Shown here: one piece after another, positions 1 through 4,993 of the stretch | Numbering within the stretch: position 1 is the first letter of the stretch | Layout of the letters: each line of letters begins with the position of its first letter | DNA from: Polynucleobacter sp. | GTDB taxonomy: Bacteria; Pseudomonadota; Gammaproteobacteria; Burkholderiales; Burkholderiaceae | Length of the DNA: 5,668 nucleotides | NCBI GenBank assembly: GCA_023253245.1 | Contig: JALRHB010000082.1 | Coordinates: forward strand, 329 to 5,996 | Direction of reading: 5' to 3' | The notes under the pieces: generated by a model | The model's input: the letters and a program-made list of their open reading frames with translations, nothing else | Told to the model about the DNA's origin: nothing | The model's database searches: none | Program-made: the position numbers and the translations under genes

Positions 1-843
1 AATCATCAAGGTGAATTTAAGCCGATTGCAGTCCAAATCGCTGGCGCTGATCCCAAAATGATGGCGGCGGCGGCCAAGCTCAATGTTGATCATGGTGCCC
101 AGATTATTGATATCAATATGGGATGCCCCGCTAAAAAAGTCTGCAATGTCGCGGCCGGCTCAGCACTCCTAAGAGACGAACCATTAGTAAAGCAAATATT
201 AGAAGCTGTGGTTCAAGCAGTAGGCATTGGTCCAGATGCCGTACCAGTCACTTTAAAAATCCGGACTGGCTGGGATCGAGAGAATAAAAACGCTATCGAA
301 GTTGCGCACCTTGCAGAGCAAGCAGGCATCTCCATGCTTACTGTTCATGGCCGTACAAGAGCCGATCTCTATCATGGTGAAGCCGAATACGAAACCATTA
401 CAGCGGTAAAAAATAATGTCAGCATCCCTGTGGTAGCGAATGGTGATATCAATACTCCAGAAAAGGCTCAATTTGTATTAGAGACAACTGGAGCGGATGC
501 TGTGATGATCGGCCGCGCAGCTCAAGGTCGTCCTTGGATTTTTCGAGAGATTAACCACTACTTGGAAACTGGCAAGAAACTACCAACACCCAAGATCGAT
601 GAGATTCAATCCATTATGAATACTCACCTCTTAGATCATTACGAGTTCTATGGCGAGCATATTGGCTTACGTACTGCACGCAAACACATTGGCTGGTATT
701 GCAAAGGGTTACGTGACTCTCATTCTTTTCGCCAGCGCATGAATACCGCCGATGATTGCAAAACCCAACTACAGATGGTCAATGATTATTTTGATGAAAT
801 GAAGTCCCATTCCGACCGTCTGCTTTTTTTAGAAGCGGCTTAA
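1..843 (+). CDS. dusB: tRNA dihydrouridine synthase B, 5' end cut off by the window
   Basis: FMN- and NADPH-dependent enzyme that reduces uridine to dihydrouridine in the tRNA D-loop; the E. coli orthologue acts on U17. The frame is open from base 1, giving 280 visible residues. E. coli DusB has about 321, so roughly 45-60 N-terminal residues, including the first FMN-binding loop, lie upstream. The first ATG codons at 58-63 are internal, because homologous sequence (PIAVQIAGADPKM) precedes them. Counting from codon 1: catalytic cysteine in NMGCPAKKV (Cys42, codon 124-126), LKIRTGW (85-91), HGRTR (116-120), ANGDI (146-150) and the FMN-phosphate motif GRAAQGRPW (171-179). The C-terminal helical tRNA-binding domain, with ARKH at 226-229, follows. 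The GCPAKKV motif and neighbouring fis favour DusB over DusA or DusC. fis begins 23 nt downstream, as in the enteric dusB-fis operon. A T7 tract near the 3' end is listed separately. Confidence 0.96.
   Translation, partial: NHQGEFKPIAVQIAGADPKMMAAAAKLNVDHGAQIIDINMGCPAKKVCNVAAGSALLRDEPLVKQILEAVVQAVGIGPDAVPVTLKIRTGWDRENKNAIEVAHLAEQAGISMLTVHGRTRADLYHGEAEYETITAVKNNVSIPVVANGDINTPEKAQFVLETTGADAVMIGRAAQGRPWIFREINHYLETGKKLPTPKIDEIQSIMNTHLLDHYEFYGEHIGLRTARKHIGWYCKGLRDSHSFRQRMNTADDCKTQLQMVNDYFDEMKSHSDRLLFLEAA
825..831 (+). other. In-frame U_UUU_UUA slippery heptamer at the end of dusB
   Basis: The dusB codons ctt-ttt-tta contain the classical -1 frameshift heptamer T_TTT_TTA in the correct phase. A -1 slip here skips the dusB stop at 841-843. 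The new frame reads 12 sense codons (RSGLILVISGIT) and enters fis in frame at its ATG at 867, so a DusB-Fis fusion is possible on paper. No strong downstream stem-loop and no properly spaced upstream Shine-Dalgarno-like stimulator is visible, so efficiency may be very low. The heptamer and the open frame are read directly from the sequence; any function is inference. Confidence 0.4.
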
Positions 844-854
844 TTTTAGTTATT

Positions 855-860
855 AGTGGA
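855..860 (+). promoter_or_regulatory. Weak ribosome-binding site of fis
   Basis: AGTGGA lies 6 nt before the ATG at 867 and is a partial match to the AGGAGG consensus. It is the best-placed Shine-Dalgarno-like element in this window. It supports the start at 867: the fis frame is open back to 798, just after a TGA at 795-797, but contains no earlier ATG, GTG or TTG. Confidence 0.45.
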
Positions 861-866
861 ATTACC

Positions 867-1106
867 ATGACCAATAAACACCCCATCACCGAATGTATTG
901 AAACTCATCTTCAATCCTATCTAGAGGACCTTAAAGGCACCCCTCCATCCGACTTATATCAAATGGTCTTGGCAGTCGTAGAAAAACCGATGCTTGAATT
1001 AGTAATGTATCACGCTAAGCAAAATCAATCATTAGCTGCCCAATATCTTGGGATCAATCGCAATACGCTGCACAAGAAGTTAGTTGAACACCAGCTTCTG
1101 AAATAA
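867..1106 (+). CDS. fis: Fis family nucleoid-associated DNA-binding protein, short form
   Basis: Small homodimeric DNA-bending protein that organises the nucleoid and modulates transcription. The 79 residues align without gaps to residues 21-98 of E. coli Fis, with one extra C-terminal residue. Helical dimerisation core: about residues 6-46, with DLYQMVLAVVEKPML matching the enteric DLYELVLAEVEQPLL. Helix-turn-helix: about residues 54-72, QSLAAQYLGINRNTLHKKL. DNA-contact residues Asn64, Arg65, Thr67 and Lys70 match E. coli N84, R85, T87 and K90. E. coli R89, K93 and K94 are replaced by His69, Val73 and Glu74. The first 20 enteric residues, which include most of the beta-hairpin arm that activates Hin/Gin invertases, are absent. 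The gene sits 23 nt after dusB and 48 nt before purH, fitting an operon. The family also resembles NtrC C-terminal domains, but length and context support Fis. Confidence 0.93.
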   Translation: MTNKHPITECIETHLQSYLEDLKGTPPSDLYQMVLAVVEKPMLELVMYHAKQNQSLAAQYLGINRNTLHKKLVEHQLLK

Positions 1107-1154
1107 GCTACGTCCCATACATAAATTCTTTATTCATTAATACTTCTGACAAAT
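1107..1154 (+). other. fis-purH intergenic leader, AT-rich, no clear signal
   Basis: This 48-nt stretch is the longest gene-free region in the window and grows AT-rich toward purH. It has no inverted repeat followed by a T run, so no intrinsic terminator. It has no Shine-Dalgarno match before the purH ATG. A TACATA (1118-1123) resembles a -10 box, but the best -35 candidate, TTCTGA at 1096-1101, is poor, so I do not call a promoter. Confidence 0.5.
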
Positions 1155-2735
1155 ATGATTCGTTCAGCCCTACTCTCAGTCTCCGATAAAAATGGCATTG
1201 TGCCTTTCGCAAAAGCCCTGCATGATCAAGGCGTCAAACTCATATCAACAGGTGGCACAGCAAAACTATTGGCTGAAAACAACTTACCTGTTGTTGAGGT
1301 ATCTACATTAACGAAGTTCCCAGAAATGCTTGATGGTCGTGTGAAGACCTTGCACCCCATGGTCCATGGTGGCTTATTAGCACGTCGCGATTTTCCCCAG
1401 CATATGACCGCTCTCAAAGAGCATGGGATTGAGACGATTGATATGCTAGTAATCAATCTCTATCCATTTAATGAGACAGTTGCTAAAGCAGATTGCTCAT
1501 TTGAAGACGCTGTAGAAAATATTGACATTGGCGGTCCAGCAATGTTGCGTGCTGCCGCCAAAAATCACCAAGATGTTACTGTACTTATCTCACCAGATGA
1601 TTACGCTCCAGTTCTGGCGGAGATGAAAGCCAATAACAATACTGTCTCTTATAAAACTAATTTGGCTCTCGCCAAAAAAGTATTTGCTCATACCGCTCAA
1701 TACGATGGCGCCATTGCAAACTATCTGTCTGCCTTAGGTGATGATCTTGACCACCAGTCACGCTCAGCCTTCCCAGAAACATTACATCTGGCCTTTGAAA
1801 AAGTCCAAGAAATGCGTTACGGCGAGAACCCACATCAATCTGCTGCTTTCTATAAAGATATTTACCCTGTTGATGGTGCCTTAGCCAATTACAAACAATT
1901 GCAAGGCAAAGAACTCTCTTACAACAATATTGCTGATGCTGATGCAGCCTGGGAGTGCGTGAAGAGTTTCAATGGTGATGCTGGTGGCGCAGCTGCCTGC
2001 GTAATTATTAAACATGCCAATCCCTGTGGTGTAGCGGTTGGAGCCAATGCTCTTGAAGCCTATCAAAAAGCATTTAAAACCGATCCTAGCTCAGCCTTTG
2101 GGGGCATTATTGCTCTGAATACTCCTTGTGATGGCGCAGCAGCGGAGGCGATTTCTAAGCAGTTTGTCGAGGTACTAATTGCCCCTGGCTTTAGCGAAGA
2201 GGCAAAAGCTATATTTGCCGGCAAACAAAATGTTCGTCTCTTAGAGATAGCTCTAGGTACATCCTTTAATGCTTTTGATTTCAAACGCGTAGGCGGTGGT
2301 CTACTGGTCCAGTCGCCTGATGCAAAGAATGTTCTTGAAAATGAAATGCGTGTAGTCAGCAAGCGACTGCCCACCCCCAGTGAAATGCATGACATGATGT
2401 TTGCCTGGCGAGTTGCTAAATTTGTTAAGTCAAATGCGATCGTGTACTGCGCAAATGGCATGACTCTCGGAATTGGAGCTGGCCAAATGAGTCGCGTCGA
2501 CTCTGCTCGCATGGCAAGCATTAAAGCTGAAAATGCCGGCTTAAGCCTCAAGGGCTCAGCAGTGGCTAGTGATGCCTTTTTCCCATTTCGTGATGGTTTA
2601 GATGTAGTAGTGAATGGCGGCGCCAGCTGCGCCATTCAGCCTGGCGGCAGTATGCGTGACGATGAAATTATTGCTGCAGCTAATGAGCATGGCATTGCCA
2701 TGATCTTGACTGGCACTCGCCACTTCCGTCACTAA
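1155..2735 (+). CDS. purH: Bifunctional AICAR transformylase / IMP cyclohydrolase
   Basis: Catalyses the last two steps of purine synthesis in the cytoplasm: AICAR plus 10-formyl-tetrahydrofolate gives FAICAR, which is then cyclised to IMP. At 526 aa it is full length (E. coli 529). The N-terminal cyclohydrolase domain with its MGS-like fold spans about residues 1-195, with STGGT (31-35), FPEMLDGRVKTLHP (55-68) and ENIDIGGP (121-128). The transformylase domain follows, with MRYGENPHQ (220-228), the catalytic Lys286-His287 pair in KHANPCG (286-292), SAFGG (313-317), KFVKSNAIVY (422-431) and the terminal RHFRH. The ATG at 1155 is the only plausible start, since a TAA stop lies in frame at 1122-1124 with no other ATG, GTG or TTG between. 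Relative to E. coli there is a small Gly/Ala-rich insertion near residues 274-281. No Shine-Dalgarno is visible. ruvC follows after 28 nt, so purine synthesis and junction-resolution genes are probably co-transcribed. Confidence 0.98.
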   Translation: MIRSALLSVSDKNGIVPFAKALHDQGVKLISTGGTAKLLAENNLPVVEVSTLTKFPEMLDGRVKTLHPMVHGGLLARRDFPQHMTALKEHGIETIDMLVINLYPFNETVAKADCSFEDAVENIDIGGPAMLRAAAKNHQDVTVLISPDDYAPVLAEMKANNNTVSYKTNLALAKKVFAHTAQYDGAIANYLSALGDDLDHQSRSAFPETLHLAFEKVQEMRYGENPHQSAAFYKDIYPVDGALANYKQLQGKELSYNNIADADAAWECVKSFNGDAGGAAACVIIKHANPCGVAVGANALEAYQKAFKTDPSSAFGGIIALNTPCDGAAAEAISKQFVEVLIAPGFSEEAKAIFAGKQNVRLLEIALGTSFNAFDFKRVGGGLLVQSPDAKNVLENEMRVVSKRLPTPSEMHDMMFAWRVAKFVKSNAIVYCANGMTLGIGAGQMSRVDSARMASIKAENAGLSLKGSAVASDAFFPFRDGLDVVVNGGASCAIQPGGSMRDDEIIAAANEHGIAMILTGTRHFRH

Positions 2736-2763
2736 ACCCCAAAATACAGAGTCAAAAACACAT

Positions 2764-3285
2764 ATGCGCTGGATAGGAATTGACCCAGGTCTACGCACTA
2801 CTGGATTTGGTGTTATTGATGTTGCAGGTCAAAAGCTAAGTTATGTTGCCTCTGGAACGATTGAGAGTGGCGATCCAGCCAGAGGCCTCCCAGAGCGCTT
2901 AGGCACTTTGTATGCTGGCATTAAAGAGGTTTTAGAAACCTATCATCCAGAAGCTGCCGCCATTGAAGAGGTTTTTTTAAATGTAAACCCTCGATCAACT
3001 CTCATGCTGGGGCAAGCAAGGGGGGCAGTCATTGCCGCCCTAGTCTCTGAAAAACTCCCCGTCAGTGAATACAGCGCCCTCAGAGTAAAGCAAGCCATTG
3101 TTGGCACAGGCCGTGCCGCCAAACCCCAAGTTCAAGAAATGGTTAAACGCCTACTTCAACTCAATCGCGCGCCAGGTACCGACGCATCTGATGCTTTGGG
3201 CGTGGCTATCTGCGCAGCCCATCATGCCCAAATCCCCAAAGCAATTACTGCTGCATTAACACCTCAGAAACGTAACAAGAAATAA
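2764..3285 (+). CDS. ruvC: Crossover junction endodeoxyribonuclease RuvC
   Basis: Dimeric, Mg-dependent nuclease that cuts Holliday junctions symmetrically once RuvAB has moved them; RNase H-like fold. The length of 173 aa matches E. coli. All four catalytic acids are present: Asp7 in GIDPG, Glu68 in AIEEVF, and Asp140 and Asp143 in TDASDAL. Phe71, equivalent to the base-unstacking aromatic of the family, is retained. Other conserved stretches are LGQARG (82-87), the VKQAIVGTGRA region (108-118) and KPQVQEMV (120-127). The C-terminus is basic (QKRNKK). The start is fixed by the N-terminal beta-strand containing Asp7. The nearest Shine-Dalgarno-like purines, CAGAG at 2747-2751, are 12 nt from the ATG and weak. 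The gene lies between purH and ruvA with gaps of 28 and 26 nt. A T7 tract just after the Glu68 codon is listed separately. Confidence 0.98.
   Translation: MRWIGIDPGLRTTGFGVIDVAGQKLSYVASGTIESGDPARGLPERLGTLYAGIKEVLETYHPEAAAIEEVFLNVNPRSTLMLGQARGAVIAALVSEKLPVSEYSALRVKQAIVGTGRAAKPQVQEMVKRLLQLNRAPGTDASDALGVAICAAHHAQIPKAITAALTPQKRNKK
2973..2979 (+). other. In-frame U_UUU_UUA slippery heptamer inside ruvC
   Basis: The ruvC codons gtt-ttt-tta (Val70-Phe71-Leu72) contain T_TTT_TTA in the phase needed for -1 tandem slippage. The -1 frame runs 23 sense codons and stops at TGA 3048-3050, giving a product of about 95 aa that lacks Asp140 and Asp143. A purine-rich GAAGAGG (2965-2971) lies only 1 nt upstream of the heptamer, closer than known bacterial stimulators. 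This may simply be the A/T-rich coding of Phe-Leu. Confidence 0.3.
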
Positions 3286-3311
3286 CAATACAAACAGGTT
3301 AATATCTTTAC

Positions 3312-3893
3312 ATGATTGGTCGTATTCAAGGAACTCTCGTCTCAGTTCACCCCCCTCGACTCTTGGTTGATTGCCAAGGGGTTGGATATGAGATTGATGT
3401 ACCAATGAGCACCTTGTATCAATTGCCAGAAACTAATCAAAAAATTACACTTTTGACACATTTTCAGGTGCGTGAAGATGCGCAGCAACTCTTTGGCTTT
3501 GCAACTGAAAATGAACGTGAAGCATTTAGACAACTCATTAAGATTAGTGGCATCGGCTCTCGAACAGCCTTAGCCGTGCTCTCAGGCATGAGTGTCAACG
3601 AACTCTCGCAAGCAATTGCTATGCAAGAGGCCGATCGCTTAACGCAAGTGCCTGGTATAGGTAAAAAAACTGCTGAGCGTCTTTGCCTGGAGCTCAAGGG
3701 CAAACTGGCTCCTGATCTAGGCATTGCTGGTGGCAAGCCTCAAGCCATTGAGGCCAGCAGCGAAGTCTTACAAGCCCTACTTGCATTAGGCTATTCTGAG
3801 AAAGAGAGCTTGCTAGCCCTAAAACAAATTCCTCCAGATACTGGTGTTTCAGACGGTATCCGCATGGGCTTAAAGTTTTTATCTAAAGTCTAA
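3312..3893 (+). CDS. ruvA: Holliday junction branch migration protein RuvA
   Basis: Tetrameric protein that binds four-way junctions in a square-planar form and docks the RuvB hexamers. It has 193 aa against 203 in E. coli. Domain I is the OB fold, about residues 1-64, starting MIGRIQGTLV. It carries the acidic-pin pair Glu55-Asp56 in VREDAQQLFGF, at the same numbering as E. coli. Domain II, about 65-140, has two helix-hairpin-helix motifs, SGIGSRTA (79-86) and VPGIGKKTAERL (113-124). A short linker (about 137-147) leads to domain III (about 148-193), the RuvB-binding three-helix domain, with LLALGYSEKE at 156-165. The start is fixed by the first strand of the OB fold. The AGG at 3296-3298 is 13 nt before the ATG, too far for a good ribosome-binding site. 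Gaps to ruvC and ruvB are both 26 nt. Confidence 0.98.
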   Translation: MIGRIQGTLVSVHPPRLLVDCQGVGYEIDVPMSTLYQLPETNQKITLLTHFQVREDAQQLFGFATENEREAFRQLIKISGIGSRTALAVLSGMSVNELSQAIAMQEADRLTQVPGIGKKTAERLCLELKGKLAPDLGIAGGKPQAIEASSEVLQALLALGYSEKESLLALKQIPPDTGVSDGIRMGLKFLSKV

Positions 3894-3906
3894 TTTTCAA
3901 TAAGCA

Positions 3907-3918
3907 CTACACTTGTAG
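3907..3918. repeat. Near-palindrome abutting the ruvB start codon
   Basis: CTACACTTGTAG is CTACA and its reverse complement TGTAG around a 2-nt centre, ending one base before the ruvB ATG. In RNA it would form at most a 4-bp stem with a tetraloop, occupying the place where a Shine-Dalgarno would be. It is short enough to be chance. Confidence 0.3.
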
Positions 3919-3919
3919 C

Positions 3920-4990
3920 ATGGCAATCCATACCGAAGACCTCAACTCTATTCCCGAAGATTTACCCGATGCTAATGACCGCATTGTGAGTGGGTCTGCA
4001 GGCAATGCTGAAGCGGTCTTTGAAAAGGCCTTGCGCCCCAAGCAGCTCGATGAATATGTCGGTCAGAGCAAGGCCCGATCCCAACTAGAGATTTTTATTA
4101 GCGCAACAAGAGCGCGCCAAGAAGCACTTGATCATGTCTTGCTATTTGGACCGCCAGGCCTAGGAAAGACTACGCTTGCGCACATCATTGCAAGAGAGCT
4201 TGGAGTAAACCTTCGTCAGACGAGTGGTCCCGTTCTTGATAGGCCTGGGGACCTTGCTGCTTTGCTAACCAATCTTGAGGCCAATGATGTTCTGTTTATT
4301 GATGAAATTCATCGCCTCTCTCCAGTTGTTGAGGAAATTCTCTATCCAGCATTGGAAGATTACAGTCTTGATATCATGATTGGTGAGGGTCCTGCAGCAC
4401 GTAGCGTGAAGATTGATCTCAAACCTTTCACCTTAATAGGTGCAACTACTCGCGCTGGCATGCTAACCAATCCACTTCGTGATCGCTTTGGTATTGTGGC
4501 TAGACTTGAGTTCTATACCACCGAAGAACTCACTAAAATCATTAATCGTTCAGCAAGCTTACTGAAGGCCAACATTGACCCAGAGGGCTCAAAAGAAATT
4601 GCTCAGCGTGCGCGAGGCACCCCCCGAATTGCCAACCGTTTATTGCGTCGTGTGCGCGACTATGCAGAAGTTAAAGGCACAGGCACCATTACGAAAGCCA
4701 TGGCCGATGCAGCTCTAAAGATGCTAGATGTTGATCCTAGTGGCTTTGATGTGATGGACAGAAAATTACTAGAAGCTATCTTGCATAAGTTTGATGGTGG
4801 ACCGGTCGGTATTGATAACCTAGCAGCTGCCATTGGTGAAGAGCGCGACACCATTGAGGATGTTCTTGAACCCTATCTTATTCAACAGGGCTACTTACAA
4901 AGAACCTCGCGTGGCAGGATCGCTACCAGACTAGCTTATGAGCATTTTGGTCTAACGCCACCAAGCAGCTCAGCTAGTCTTGATCTCTAG
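3920..4990 (+). CDS. ruvB: Holliday junction DNA helicase RuvB
   Basis: AAA+ hexameric motor that pumps DNA through the RuvA-bound junction using ATP. Of its 356 aa, about the first 34 are a poorly conserved extension that is roughly 15 residues longer than in E. coli. The conserved core starts at ALRPKQLDEYVGQ (37-49). Seen in order: Walker A GPPGLGKT (77-84, Lys83), Walker B LFIDEIH (125-131), the RuvA-contacting beta-hairpin region (about 145-167), sensor 1 GATT (174-177), the arginine finger Arg189 in LRDRFG (equivalent to E. coli Arg174), and sensor 2 GTPRIANR (233-240). The C-terminal winged helix, about 275-345, contains GPVGIDNLAAAIGEERDTIE. The last residues are a Ser-rich tail. There is no Shine-Dalgarno before the ATG, so the start is slightly less certain than the frame. 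The stop lies 3 nt from the stop of the opposing tyrS. Confidence 0.97.
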   Translation: MAIHTEDLNSIPEDLPDANDRIVSGSAGNAEAVFEKALRPKQLDEYVGQSKARSQLEIFISATRARQEALDHVLLFGPPGLGKTTLAHIIARELGVNLRQTSGPVLDRPGDLAALLTNLEANDVLFIDEIHRLSPVVEEILYPALEDYSLDIMIGEGPAARSVKIDLKPFTLIGATTRAGMLTNPLRDRFGIVARLEFYTTEELTKIINRSASLLKANIDPEGSKEIAQRARGTPRIANRLLRRVRDYAEVKGTGTITKAMADAALKMLDVDPSGFDVMDRKLLEAILHKFDGGPVGIDNLAAAIGEERDTIEDVLEPYLIQQGYLQRTSRGRIATRLAYEHFGLTPPSSSASLDL

Positions 4991-4993
4991 AAA
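4991..4993. other. Three-base convergent junction between ruvB and tyrS
   Basis: The ruvB stop TAG ends at 4990 and the tyrS stop, TAA on the - strand, occupies 4994-4996. Only three bases separate two opposing genes. No GC-rich hairpin with a T run is seen on either strand within about 100 nt, so transcription of each gene probably continues into the 3' end of the other or ends in a Rho-dependent way. Confidence 0.85.

Noticed and set aside
58..63. ATG-ATG as the true start of dusB
   Set aside because: The frame is open back to base 1 and the preceding codons encode the conserved DusB stretch PIAVQIAGADPK, so the gene starts upstream of the window.
408..414. A_AAA_AAT in slippery phase in dusB
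   Set aside because: It is a weaker heptamer class with no obvious stimulator, and the run is explained by Lys-Asn codons in an ordinary coding context.
253..471. 72-codon - strand frame within dusB
   Set aside because: It is antisense to conserved DusB barrel motifs, has no homology I can see and no start signals.
2063..2635. 190-codon open frame on the - strand opposite purH
   Set aside because: It lies wholly within the strongly conserved transformylase domain of purH, resembles no family I recognise, and has the Ser/Arg/Pro-rich composition typical of an antisense shadow frame.
2706..2736. TTGACT (2706-2711) as the -35 box of a ruvC promoter
   Set aside because: The hexamer is good, but at a 19-nt spacing the only partner is ACTAAA and at 17-18 nt there is nothing closer to TATAAT. 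The bases also encode the conserved end of PurH.
2598..2798. 66-codon - strand frame crossing the purH-ruvC junction
   Set aside because: It is short, overlaps two well-supported genes, has no recognisable domain and no ribosome-binding site; judged to be chance.
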